The translations under genes and the position numbers were made by a program. The notes beneath the pieces are model-generated. The model was not told the origin of the DNA. It did no database searches and was given only the letters and a program-made list of their open reading frames with translations. A stretch of DNA of 16,713 nucleotides from contig PLMM01000046.1 of the NCBI GenBank assembly GCA_003142495.1, positions 1 to 16,713 on the forward strand, in the 5' to 3' direction. Source of the DNA: Gemmatimonadota bacterium. GTDB lineage: Bacteria > Gemmatimonadota > Gemmatimonadetes > Gemmatimonadales > Gemmatimonadaceae. Below are positions 1-6,927 of this stretch, in pieces (the first letter of the stretch is position 1; each line of letters opens with the position of its first letter).

Positions 1-1
1 C

Positions 2-856
2 GCGCTCGGCGTCGATCCGCAGGCGCAGGGCGACTACCAACTCGCGGAGGGGCGCGACGCGACGGAGCCGAACACGCTGATCGCGAACGATGATTTTCTT
101 CGCGCGACGAACGCCAGGGTTGGCGACACGCTGCGCGTCGCTGCGGGCTTCGATCCGCAACTGCGCACACACTCCGGCGAGCGCGCGCTCGTGATCGCGG
201 GGCGCGCGAAGTTCCTCTATCTCGCTTCCGGGCAGCTCGCGGTCGCGATCCCGCTGCGCACGCTGCAGCAGATGACCGGCGCCGCGCGCGAGGATCGCGT
301 CTCGCTTTTCATGGTGCGACTCCGCGACTCGAGAAAGGTTGCGGACGTGACGAAGTGGATACGCACGGCGCTCCCCACCATCGATGTGATCTCCACCGCC
401 GATGCGATGGCGCGCGTGGACGAGCGGCTTGGATACTTCCGCCAGCTCAGCGCCATCCTCGGCGCCGTGAGCCTCGTGGTCGGCTTTCTGCTCGTGACGA
501 CGCTCGTGACCGTGTCGGTGAACGAGCGCGTCGGCGAGATCGTGGTCATGCGCGCGATCGGCGTATCGCGCGTGCACGTCGTGCAGCAGATCGTGCTCGA
601 GGGAACGGCGCTCAGCGTCACGGGCGCGGTGCTCGGCACGGGGCTCGGACTGATCACGGCTCGCTACCTCAACACGATCCTGTCACGATTCCCCGGTCTC
701 CCGGCGGCGATCGACTTCTTCCTCTTCCAGCCGCGCGCCGCGTGGACGGCGATCGGGCTCCTCACCGCCTGCGGCGTGCTCGCGGGTCTTTACCCAGCCT
801 GGCGCGCGGCCTCGCTCCCGCTGGCGGGCACGCTGCGCGAGGAGGCCGTCGCATGA
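2..856 (+). CDS. FtsX/MacB-type ABC transporter permease, C-terminal part (5' end outside window)
   Basis: The reading frame is open from base 2 to the TGA at 854-856, so the gene begins upstream of the window. The visible 284 residues start in an extracytoplasmic MacB-like region (IANDDFLRATNARVGDTLRV). Three hydrophobic stretches follow (around VSLVVGFLLVTTLVTVSV, ALSVTGAVLGTGLGLI and AWTAIGLLTACGVLAGLYP). This is the usual tail of FtsX-domain permeases, including the conserved GEIVVMRAIG cytoplasmic loop and the closing PAWRAA motif. It should pair with the ATPase that overlaps its stop by 4 bp (ATGA). Such permeases act as mechanotransmission exporters or extractors of lipoproteins, peptides or lipids; the substrate cannot be read from the sequence. 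An AttF/AttG-like role is inferred from the AttH-like domain two genes downstream. Confidence 0.9.
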   Translation, partial: ALGVDPQAQGDYQLAEGRDATEPNTLIANDDFLRATNARVGDTLRVAAGFDPQLRTHSGERALVIAGRAKFLYLASGQLAVAIPLRTLQQMTGAAREDRVSLFMVRLRDSRKVADVTKWIRTALPTIDVISTADAMARVDERLGYFRQLSAILGAVSLVVGFLLVTTLVTVSVNERVGEIVVMRAIGVSRVHVVQQIVLEGTALSVTGAVLGTGLGLITARYLNTILSRFPGLPAAIDFFLFQPRAAWTAIGLLTACGVLAGLYPAWRAASLPLAGTLREEAVA

Positions 857-1542
857 GCGTGCTCGTTCGGGCCCGCGATGTGCGTCGTGACTATCCGCTT
901 GAGCGCGAGGCGGTGCATGCGCTGCGCGGGGTGTCGCTCGAGATCGAGAAGGGCGAGTACCTTGCCATAGTAGGACCGTCCGGATGCGGGAAATCCTCGC
1001 TGCTCAACCTTCTGGGCGCGATCGATGCACCAACCTCCGGCAGCATCGAGATCGAAGGACGCAACGTCGGCACGCTCGGCGACCGCGAGGTCACGGAGTT
1101 CCGGCTGCGGCATATCGGATTCGTATTTCAGCGCTTCTATCTCTTGCCGATACTCACGGCGAGGGAGAATGTCGAGTTGCCGATGGCCGAGGCGGGCGTT
1201 TCGGCGGCTCAACGGCGAGAACGATCTTCGGAGCTGCTGCGTTACGTGGACCTGGCGGATCGCGTGAAGCATCGGCCGGCGCAGCTGTCCGGTGGCGAGC
1301 AGCAACGGGTTGCGATCGCGCGTGCGCTCGCGAATCGTCCGTCGCTGCTGTTGGCGGATGAACCGACGGGCGAGCTCGATGCGAGAACGGGGCAGGAGAT
1401 CATCTCGCTCTTCGGCAGGTTGAATGCGGATGGAACGACGGTCGTCGTGGTAACGCACGATGAAGGTCTCGCGCGTGCGGCACGTCGTGTCGTGCACATG
1501 CGGGATGGCAAAATCGTTCACGATGAGGTGCCAGGTGGATGA
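853..1542 (+). CDS. ABC transporter ATP-binding protein (MacB/LolD/AttE-like)
   Basis: A complete 229-aa nucleotide-binding subunit. It has Walker A GPSGCGKSS (residues 41-49), a Q-loop glutamine (VFQ, 93), the signature LSGGEQQR (145-152), Walker B LLLADEP with the catalytic Glu (170), a D-loop (GELD) and the H-loop THD (His202). Length and the VFQRFYLLPILTARENVELP segment fit the MacB/LolD subfamily that drives FtsX-type permeases. The ATG at 853 overlaps the permease stop as ATGA, indicating translational coupling; longer in-frame starts upstream would run through the permease gene and are not credible. It hydrolyses ATP at the inner membrane to power the preceding permease. A 7-bp gap separates it from the next gene, so it is certainly in the same transcript. 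Confidence 0.95.
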   Translation: MSVLVRARDVRRDYPLEREAVHALRGVSLEIEKGEYLAIVGPSGCGKSSLLNLLGAIDAPTSGSIEIEGRNVGTLGDREVTEFRLRHIGFVFQRFYLLPILTARENVELPMAEAGVSAAQRRERSSELLRYVDLADRVKHRPAQLSGGEQQRVAIARALANRPSLLLADEPTGELDARTGQEIISLFGRLNADGTTVVVVTHDEGLARAARRVVHMRDGKIVHDEVPGG

Positions 1543-1549
1543 CCGGGCG

Positions 1550-2125
1550 ATGAAGGTGCGGATCATGCCAGCCGACGACGCGCCTGGCGTCGCCACCTCG
1601 CGCGTGTGGCCGCTCTCGACGCTCGTGGCGTACCTCTTCGACGGACGCAGCTGCGAGGAGGTGCGTGAGCTGCTCGCCGTGGGCAACGGCGAGTCGCACG
1701 GCACCATCGCCTCGTGGAGGCCCATCGTGCTCACTGCGCAGGAGCTCACCGCCATTGAGTCGCAATTTCCGAAGCCGCACCTCGCGCCCGCACTCGCGTA
1801 CGAGCGCGCGACCTTCGTCGAGCTCGACATGCCGGCGCTGCAGCCAACGCTCAGCGTTCCGATACGCGGCGATCAGCCGCTCGTGGAGGGGATCGCGCAG
1901 CGCGCCGCGTACCTCTCATTCGACTACGGGCCGTGGGCGGATGTGTACGTGAGCACGCTCACGCGCGAGGAGGCGGCCGAGCTGCTCGCCGATCCCGCGC
2001 GGCGCGTGCACGACGCGGGCGAGGCGGAGCTCGCGAAGCGCATCATCGGTGAGGACGACGCCGCGCTTCGCTTCGCCGTGCCGCGCGCGGAGAGCCCGCC
2101 ACCCTGGCGCGAGCCGCGCGTGTGA
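1550..2125 (+). CDS. Hypothetical protein embedded in the ABC operon
   Basis: A 191-aa protein I do not recognise. I chose the ATG at 1550 because an AGGTGG element lies 11 bases upstream. An earlier ATG at 1523 would overlap the ATPase gene and has no ribosome binding site. The protein is soluble-looking, with no signal peptide or membrane helix. It is acidic, with a helical C-terminal half (TREEAAELLADPARR) and a Pro-rich tail ending PPPWREPRV. Its stop overlaps the GTG of the next gene as GTGA, so it is translated together with the transporter proteins and probably works with them in the cytoplasm. An accessory or regulatory role is possible but nothing in the sequence assigns one. Confidence 0.75.
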   Translation: MKVRIMPADDAPGVATSRVWPLSTLVAYLFDGRSCEEVRELLAVGNGESHGTIASWRPIVLTAQELTAIESQFPKPHLAPALAYERATFVELDMPALQPTLSVPIRGDQPLVEGIAQRAAYLSFDYGPWADVYVSTLTREEAAELLADPARRVHDAGEAELAKRIIGEDDAALRFAVPRAESPPPWREPRV

Positions 2126-3633
2126 TCACGCTCCTCGCGCTGCGGAATCTCGCTCACCGTCCGCTCCGCTCGCTTTTTCTTCTGTTCGGCTATTCGATGG
2201 GCGTCGGCGTGATGATCGTGCTGCTCGCGATCGGGCAGGCGATGCTCACGCAGGCGCGTGACGAGAAGCTCGTTGGCGGCGGGCAGGTGACGGTGCTCCC
2301 CGAGGGGATGGACATCGAGGTGATGAAGACCGGCGGCGTGGGCGGCCTGTACTTCTCGATCGCCAACGCGCGCTTCATCTATCGCCAGCTGCTCGCGTCG
2401 CCGCGACTCGCGCGCGATGTGGCGACGGTCGCGCCGCAGATCGACGGAAAGTTGCTGTACTTCCGCGCGCACGGCGTCGAGCGCACCGTGCGCGCGGCGG
2501 GAGAGATCCCGTCGCACAGCGCCGCGGTCGACGCGCTGCCGCCGGTGGTGGCGGGCGCCTGGCGCGATGACGATGGCGATCGCCGCTGGGCGACGCCGAC
2601 GCCGCAGGAGCTGTACTCGAGCATCGATCACTTCCATCTGCCGCCGAGGAACGTCGCGCATCGCGACAGCTGGGCCGAGTGGCACTACTTCAACGTGCTG
2701 TCGGCGAGCGGCAAGGAGTGGGCGTTCATCTCGTACATCGTCGCAGGCGATGTGCGCGGCGAAAAGTGGGGAGGGCAGGTCGCGGTGAGCGTGCGCGAGC
2801 AGGGCGGGCGCACGCGCCGCTTTACGTCGAATGTGCGGAGGGAGCAGGTGCACTTCTCCACCGACAGCGCCGACATCGAGATTGGGAGCTCGTCGGTGCA
2901 TCTGCTCGCTGATGGTCGTTACGCGCTTGCTGGCTCGGCGCGCGAGAACGGAACGGGCGCGCCGCTCAAGCTCGACCTCATCGTCACTCCCGCGCCCAAC
3001 ATCCTCTTTCCCGGCGCGTCGATCGCCGAGTGCGCGGATACGGATGAGAGCTGCCCCTTTGCATCGGGGTACGCGGTGCCCGGGCTTCGCGCGAGCGCGT
3101 CGGGGTCGATGTGTATAGCGGGCGCCTGCGAGCAGTACAGCGATGCGCAGTCGTACCACGATCACAACTGGGGCGTGTGGCACGGCGTGTCGTGGGACTG
3201 GGGCGCGACGCGCGCGGGTGCGTACACGCTGCTCTACGGCCGCGTAGCGCCGCCCGACAGCGTGGGCGCGACGCAGCCGTTCTTCGTGTATCTCACCGAC
3301 TCGCTCGGCTTCCGCGCGCTCTTCCGCCCGCACGAGATCGCGTACGAGGATGGCCGGACGATCGAGGTGAATGGGCACGCGGTGCGCGTGCCGAGCCACG
3401 CGGTGATGCAGGATTCGCGCGGCGCCGACACGCTCCGCATAGAGCTAAGCATTGACGACGCGATCGGGAGCGACACGCGCACCTCGCTCATCGAGCGGGG
3501 CGATGCGGCGGATGCGCGGCGGATCTTGAAGCCGTACTTCATCCAGATGAAGGGGCGCGCGAAGATCAGCGGCCGCGTGGGGGGCGCAACCATCGCGGGC
3601 GAGGGGACAGGCTTCTTCGAGACCTACCGCTAG
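2122..3633 (+). CDS. FtsX/MacB-like N-terminus fused to CrtC/AttH-like lipocalin domain
   Basis: This 503-aa protein starts with GTG at 2122, overlapping the previous stop. Residues 1-110 look like the start of a MacB/FtsX permease: LALRNLAHRPLRS, one membrane helix at about 17-42, then a periplasmic stretch with GGQVTVLPEGMDIEVM. The three C-terminal permease helices are absent. From about residue 160 the protein reads as a CrtC/AttH-type two-lipocalin domain (hydroxyneurosporene-hydratase or 'predicted secreted hydrolase' superfamily): SWAEWHYFNVL, then YHDHNWGVWHGVSWDWG near 345-362, and a beta-rich end. One helix with a cytoplasmic N-terminus would place this domain outside the inner membrane. 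In AttEFGH systems a lipocalin-like AttH is encoded beside the ABC genes; here it is tethered to a permease fragment. The fusion may be a stable architecture or the product of a deletion. The substrate is unknown. Confidence 0.8.
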   Translation: MITLLALRNLAHRPLRSLFLLFGYSMGVGVMIVLLAIGQAMLTQARDEKLVGGGQVTVLPEGMDIEVMKTGGVGGLYFSIANARFIYRQLLASPRLARDVATVAPQIDGKLLYFRAHGVERTVRAAGEIPSHSAAVDALPPVVAGAWRDDDGDRRWATPTPQELYSSIDHFHLPPRNVAHRDSWAEWHYFNVLSASGKEWAFISYIVAGDVRGEKWGGQVAVSVREQGGRTRRFTSNVRREQVHFSTDSADIEIGSSSVHLLADGRYALAGSARENGTGAPLKLDLIVTPAPNILFPGASIAECADTDESCPFASGYAVPGLRASASGSMCIAGACEQYSDAQSYHDHNWGVWHGVSWDWGATRAGAYTLLYGRVAPPDSVGATQPFFVYLTDSLGFRALFRPHEIAYEDGRTIEVNGHAVRVPSHAVMQDSRGADTLRIELSIDDAIGSDTRTSLIERGDAADARRILKPYFIQMKGRAKISGRVGGATIAGEGTGFFETYR

Positions 3634-3636
3634 CGC

Positions 3637-3837
3637 ACCCACGAGGATGACCGTCTCGCCGCTCGCGACGACGCAGTGCCACGAGTTGTCGTCGACGGTG
3701 ATGTGCACGTGGCCGATGCGCGGCGACACCGTGAGCGCGCCTTTGCCGAACACCGGCACCACGCGCACAGTGGTGGCGACCATCGCGCACAGCGTGCAGG
3801 CGATCATCGCGGCCAGATAGCTGAATAAGGCGTGCAT
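3637..3837 (-). pseudogene. DUF6130-like secreted protein, 3'-truncated remnant
   Basis: Reading leftward from an ATG at 3837, the frame gives a signal-peptide-like start (MHALFSYLAAMIACTLCAM). It continues with VPVFGKGALTVSPRIGHVH, ITVDDNSWH and ASGETVILVG. This matches, from memory, the N-terminal and central part of DUF6130-type proteins, where a GLPPGPH...-like stretch normally follows. Here the family-like sequence ends with the glycine at 3637, four bases from the stop codon of the lipocalin fusion. Beyond that the frame only reads the antisense of that gene. The C-terminal half is therefore missing, and no other frame restores it nearby. It is probably a decayed gene left by a rearrangement. 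Confidence 0.6.
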
Positions 3838-3948
3838 GTCGTTTCTTAGGGAATGGGTTGTAAGGCGCACGGTCAACGGTGGCGCCGCCACCCGCGCGTC
3901 GTCCATTACACCTTTGGGTTGTTGCACGACTCCGGACGCACGCTCATC
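3838..3948. other. Leader region before the esterase gene
   Basis: This 111-bp stretch lies between the DUF6130-like remnant and the esterase start. It contains a short inverted repeat, GGTGGC-GCC-GCCACC at 3878-3892. No copy of the ATCTTAGT palindrome found elsewhere in the stress module is visible here. An in-frame ATG at 3853 exists, but the residues it would add are unlike any esterase N-terminus, so this part is treated as non-coding. No convincing -35/-10 pair was identified. Confidence 0.4.
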
Positions 3949-4596
3949 ATGCCTCTCATGACCATACCACAATCAGAGCTCGAGCTGGTCCACCGCTTCA
4001 CCCCCGGCTCGGGCGCCAACGGGCGCACGACGCTCCTCCTTCTCCACGGCACCGGCGGCGACGAGAATGATCTCGTTCCACTGGGCGAGTCACTCCTCCC
4101 CGGCGCGGCGATCCTGAGCCCGCGCGGCGCCGTGAGCGAGCGCGGCGCGCCGCGTTTCTTCAAGCGGCTCGCGGAAGGGGTGTTCGATCTGGAAGATTTG
4201 GCGCTGCGCACGCAGCAGATGATGCGCTTCGTCAACGGCGCCATCTCTACGTATCACATCGATGCGTCGAGGCTGATCGCCGTCGGCTTCTCGAATGGTG
4301 CCAACATCGCCGCGAGCGTGATGCTCACAGGCCCTCGGCTCTTCTCGCACGCGATTCTCTTTCGCGCGATGGTCCCGTTCGAGCCAAAGACGCCCGCGGC
4401 GCTCGGCGGCACGCCCGTGCTCCTGAGTTCTGGTGAGTGGGATCCGATCGCGACGCCGGATCAGGCGCGCCGGCTGCAGTCATTGCTGACGGCAGCCGAC
4501 GCCGTGACCACCATCAACTTCTACAACGCGGGCCACGAGCTCACGCGCGACGACGTGCTCGACGCGGCTCACTGGATCGCCGCGATGGTCACCTAG
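3949..4596 (+). CDS. Alpha/beta-hydrolase, phospholipase/carboxylesterase family (MhqD-like)
   Basis: A 215-aa serine hydrolase of the phospholipase/carboxylesterase (MhqD, YodD) family. The oxyanion region is LLLLHGTGGDEND (residues 29-41). The nucleophile elbow is GFSNGAN with Ser115, the acid is Asp165 in SGEWDP, and the base is His196 in NAGHELT. The triad is complete and the length typical. The start at 3949 (MPLMTIP) is preferred because upstream residues look random; ATG 3958 is an alternative. The gene converges on the MhqO-like dioxygenase with an 8-bp overlap of their 3' ends. In Bacillus, MhqD and MhqO form one regulon for detoxifying catechols and quinones, so the neighbours support this assignment. 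It acts in the cytoplasm, probably cleaving an ester produced in that pathway; the exact substrate is unknown. Confidence 0.87.
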   Translation: MPLMTIPQSELELVHRFTPGSGANGRTTLLLLHGTGGDENDLVPLGESLLPGAAILSPRGAVSERGAPRFFKRLAEGVFDLEDLALRTQQMMRFVNGAISTYHIDASRLIAVGFSNGANIAASVMLTGPRLFSHAILFRAMVPFEPKTPAALGGTPVLLSSGEWDPIATPDQARRLQSLLTAADAVTTINFYNAGHELTRDDVLDAAHWIAAMVT

Positions 4597-5551
4597 TCGC
4601 GGGCGACTCCGCCGCCGGCGCCACCAGCACCGGCAGCCCCTTCTCGATCTCCGCGCGCGCCGGCTCGAGCCATGGTGGCAAGATCAGCTGCGTTCCGAGC
4701 GCGTCCGCGCTCTCGTCGATCTCGAAGCCCGGGCCATCCGTCGCGATCTCGAAGAGCGCGCCGCCCGGCTCACTGAAGTACACCGACTTGAACCAGAAGC
4801 GGTCGATCACCTCGGTGGTCTGCGTGCCGACATCGTGCAGCTGCTTCCGCGCCGCGAGCTCCGCGGCATCGTCGTTCACGCGCCACGCAACGTGGTGTAC
4901 GCGCCCCGTTCCCCATGCGCCGCGCGCGACGTTCGGAAGCTCCTCCACATCGAGCACGCGCCCCGAGCCACCCTCGCCCAGCGCGTACCGCTTCCACCCA
5001 TTCTCCTCGGCCTTGAGCGTAAAGCCCATCCCGTTCTTCAGCAGCTTCTCCGTGGGCGCGATGTTGCGCTCGGAGATGCGCACGGTGTGGAGCCCGCGAA
5101 TCTGATGCTCCACAGGCACCGGGCTTCCGTTCCACGGCGTGAACTCGCGCGCATCGCTCGTCTCCACCAGTGCGAGCGCGAGGCCGTGCACATCGGTGAA
5201 CGGGAGTGTGTGCTCGCCGAAGCGCGTGACCTGTGCTCCAATCTTCACGCCATGCTTCTGGAGGCGCTCCGTCCAGTACGTGAGTGAGCCCGCAGGCACC
5301 GCGAGCGAGACCTCGTTGGTGAGCCCCGTGCCGTCGCGTCCGCGTGGCATGTGCGCCCACGGGAAGAAGGTCAGATCCGAGCCCGCATGTCCCTCGCCGT
5401 CGGCGTAGAACAGGTGGTACGTGGACGGATCATCCTGATTGACGGACTTCTTGACCAGCCGCATCCCGAGGATGCCGGCGTAGAAATCGAGATTTTCCTG
5501 CGCAGGTCCCGCAATCGCGGTGACGTGATGGATACCGGTGATGTTCGACAT
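4589..5551 (-). CDS. mhqO: Ring-cleaving dioxygenase, double VOC/glyoxalase domain (MhqO-like)
   Basis: A 320-aa protein with two vicinal-oxygen-chelate modules, the standard size and layout of the MhqO family. It opens with ITGIHHVTAIAG (His8/His9) and LDFYAGILGMRLVKKSVNQD. The second module contains RVHHVAWRV (His219/His220) and EPGGALFEIATDGPGF (Glu268). The His...His...Glu set is the expected Fe(II)-binding facial triad. The family opens hydroquinone or catechol rings during quinone stress. The start ATG at 5551 is followed directly by the conserved N-terminus. An imperfect 16-bp palindrome lies 37 bases before it and probably controls it. The MarR-family gene lies immediately upstream on the same strand, so the two may also be cotranscribed. 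The gene's 3' end overlaps the MhqD-like esterase gene tail to tail. Confidence 0.93.
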   Translation of the reverse strand: MSNITGIHHVTAIAGPAQENLDFYAGILGMRLVKKSVNQDDPSTYHLFYADGEGHAGSDLTFFPWAHMPRGRDGTGLTNEVSLAVPAGSLTYWTERLQKHGVKIGAQVTRFGEHTLPFTDVHGLALALVETSDAREFTPWNGSPVPVEHQIRGLHTVRISERNIAPTEKLLKNGMGFTLKAEENGWKRYALGEGGSGRVLDVEELPNVARGAWGTGRVHHVAWRVNDDAAELAARKQLHDVGTQTTEVIDRFWFKSVYFSEPGGALFEIATDGPGFEIDESADALGTQLILPPWLEPARAEIEKGLPVLVAPAAESPATR

Positions 5552-5587
5552 GTTTTCTGCTCACGGACTGGAGACGGATACCAAAGT

Positions 5588-5603
5588 ATCTTACTACTGA
5601 GAT
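5588..5603. promoter_or_regulatory. Imperfect palindrome, probable MarR/MhqR operator of the dioxygenase gene
   Basis: The sequence ATCTTACTACTGAGAT differs at two positions from the perfect palindrome at 6135-6150. It lies 37 bp upstream of the dioxygenase start and overlaps the last codons of the regulator gene. Both sites share ATCT-N8-AGAT, which resembles the Bacillus MhqR operator as I remember it (ATCT...AGAT). Binding by the adjacent regulator is inferred. Confidence 0.65.
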
Positions 5604-6136
5604 AAACGCGTCTTCCGTTTGGTTCGTTCCCCGGGCAATAGCTCCCGCTCGGCGCCCTTGCCGAGCGTGCGGAGCATTCCCGCCAGCCGCTTCTGCTCTT
5701 TCGGGGTGAGCGTGCCCAGTACTTTGGCGAGGCGCTTGGCGTGCGCGGGGAAGATCTGCTTGATCAGCGCGCTCCCTTCCGGCGTGAGCACTGCGAAGCG
5801 CGAGCGCTTGTCGCCGGGGAAGCTCTCGCGCGTGATCAGCCCCTTCGCCGCGAGACGATCCACGAGGTAGGTGACGCCTCCGCTCGTGACGAGGATTTTC
5901 TTCTGAAGATCGCCGAGGAGGAGCGGGCCCTTGTGGTAGAGCGCCTCGAGAATGCCGAACTCGGAGGCGGTGAGGCCGTGGCGAGCGACGTCGGCGGTGA
6001 CGTGGCGGGAGATGGCGAGGTAGGCGCGCGCGAGCACGACCCAGGCCTTGAGCGCGGGGGCAGAATCCTGGGCGGCCTTGCTGCGCTTACTGTCGGCCGC
6101 AGCGATCGGCGGCGTATCATCGAGTGGGGCGGTCAT
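5594..6136 (-). CDS. MarR-family transcriptional regulator (MhqR-like)
   Basis: A 180-aa winged-helix repressor. Residues 30-50 form the dimerisation helix. LTASEFGILEALYHKGPLLL leads into the DNA-binding helices, with SGGVTYLVDRLAAKGLI as recognition helix and FPGDKRSRFAVLTPEG as the wing. A Lys/Arg-rich tail ends the protein. It sits upstream of the MhqO-like gene, and MarR proteins in this setting sense quinones or other electrophiles and derepress detoxification genes. No cysteine is present anywhere in the protein, so a thiol-based OhrR-type switch is unlikely and ligand binding is the more probable trigger. The ATG at 6136 lies at the edge of a perfect palindrome, consistent with autorepression. 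No Shine-Dalgarno sequence precedes the start, so translation may be leaderless. Confidence 0.9.
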   Translation of the reverse strand: MTAPLDDTPPIAAADSKRSKAAQDSAPALKAWVVLARAYLAISRHVTADVARHGLTASEFGILEALYHKGPLLLGDLQKKILVTSGGVTYLVDRLAAKGLITRESFPGDKRSRFAVLTPEGSALIKQIFPAHAKRLAKVLGTLTPKEQKRLAGMLRTLGKGAERELLPGERTKRKTRLSQ

Positions 6137-6150
6137 CTTAGTACTAAGAT
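6135..6150. promoter_or_regulatory. Perfect 16-bp palindrome, probable operator of the MarR-family gene
   Basis: ATCTTAGTACTAAGAT is its own reverse complement over all 16 bases. It covers the first two bases of the regulator's start codon and the 14 bases before it, so a bound dimer would block initiation. A related copy lies before the dioxygenase gene at 5588-5603. The assignment rests on symmetry, recurrence and position. Confidence 0.75.
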
Positions 6151-6184
6151 AACTCGGAATCGCGCCGGGCGCGACCCGGGGGCA

Positions 6185-6715
6185 TCAGCCGGCGGGGCTG
6201 CCGTCCGCGTTCTGCGTGGGGTGCTCGCCCGTCACGCGGCGGTGCTCGCCCGTGATCCGCTCGAGGCGCTGGCGCTGCCGCGCGAACGCTTCCTTCGCGT
6301 ACTGCCGCACCGCGTCCCACTCGCCGTGCTTGTTGCGGATGTCGTCCGTCCACCCGGTGCGCAGGTCGCGCTCGACGCTCTCGAACGACATGCCGTCGTA
6401 CGCCGGGTTCGTGCCCGCGATGTGGCCGACGAGGTACGCGGGACGCACCACCTCGTACGAGCGATCGGCGAGACGCGTGGGAGAGAAGTCGTAGTGCGCG
6501 CGGTAGACGACGTCATCCTCGAACGTCACACGGCGCACCGATGCGGCAACCTCACGCTCGGCCCACCATCCACCCACGGACTGACCGATCCCATAGACCA
6601 CGAGATCCACGGAGCGACCGAGCGCGGTTACCTCGCGCTCCTTATCGGGGCGCTCGGTCTGGTCGTTCGTTCGGCGCTCATCGTTCGCTCGCCGTTCTTC
6701 TCGTCTGCGCTCCAT
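6185..6715 (-). CDS. Hypothetical charged protein
   Basis: A 176-aa protein not assigned to a named family. The ATG at 6715 is preferred because AGAGGTGGGTC precedes it as a good ribosome binding site; a TTG at 6742 would add nine residues. Residues 1-28 are almost all charged or polar (RRREERRANDERR). A small hydrophobic patch follows (SVDLVVYGIGQSVGGWW), then a folded-looking domain with YEVVRPAYLVGHIAGTNP and GEWDAVRQYAKEAFARQR. The 'RPAY..GH.A...P.Y.G..F..VE.DLR..W' pattern recalls a domain of uncharacterised, possibly stress-related bacterial proteins; this is memory-based and weak. The C-terminus carries two TGEH units from a short tandem duplication. It lies 48 bp downstream of the regulator's upstream edge but is oriented away from a shared promoter. 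Confidence 0.7.
   Translation of the reverse strand: MERRREERRANDERRTNDQTERPDKEREVTALGRSVDLVVYGIGQSVGGWWAEREVAASVRRVTFEDDVVYRAHYDFSPTRLADRSYEVVRPAYLVGHIAGTNPAYDGMSFESVERDLRTGWTDDIRNKHGEWDAVRQYAKEAFARQRQRLERITGEHRRVTGEHPTQNADGSPAG
6220..6253. repeat. 13-bp direct repeat, period 21, inside the hypothetical gene
   Basis: GGTGCTCGCCCGT occurs at 6220-6232 and again at 6241-6253. The period of 21 bases keeps the frame and gives the protein two copies of TGEH near its C-terminus. It is probably a small slippage duplication. Confidence 0.7.
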
Positions 6716-6927
6716 GACCCACCTCTGCGAACTCGTCGCCAACGCCCGTCACGAAAGGCATGCAAGGACGGGACCGACATCTCGCGGCAAGCTACGAAAA
6801 TTCGACGGCACCGACGCGGCTCGCCGTCCGGGCGTAACACACGCTCTCGCCCGATGCCTGCAAGATAGCGTACCTCGCCTGATTAACGCCATTGCGACGG
6901 GGCCGTTTTACCGCCACGATTTGTTGC

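Noticed and set aside
355..852. Extended N-terminus for the ATPase gene
   Set aside because: It would overlap the permease in another frame and the added residues are Arg/His-rich with no homology; the ABC domain starts at 853.
1924..3399. Long minus-strand open frame opposite the lipocalin fusion gene
   Set aside because: Its translation is Arg/His/Ala-rich without any domain, typical of antisense reading in GC-rich genes; the plus strand has clear family motifs.
3878..3892. GGTGGC-GCC-GCCACC inverted repeat as a terminator or operator
   Set aside because: Short, GC-rich, no T-run and no second copy; kept only as a note within the leader region.
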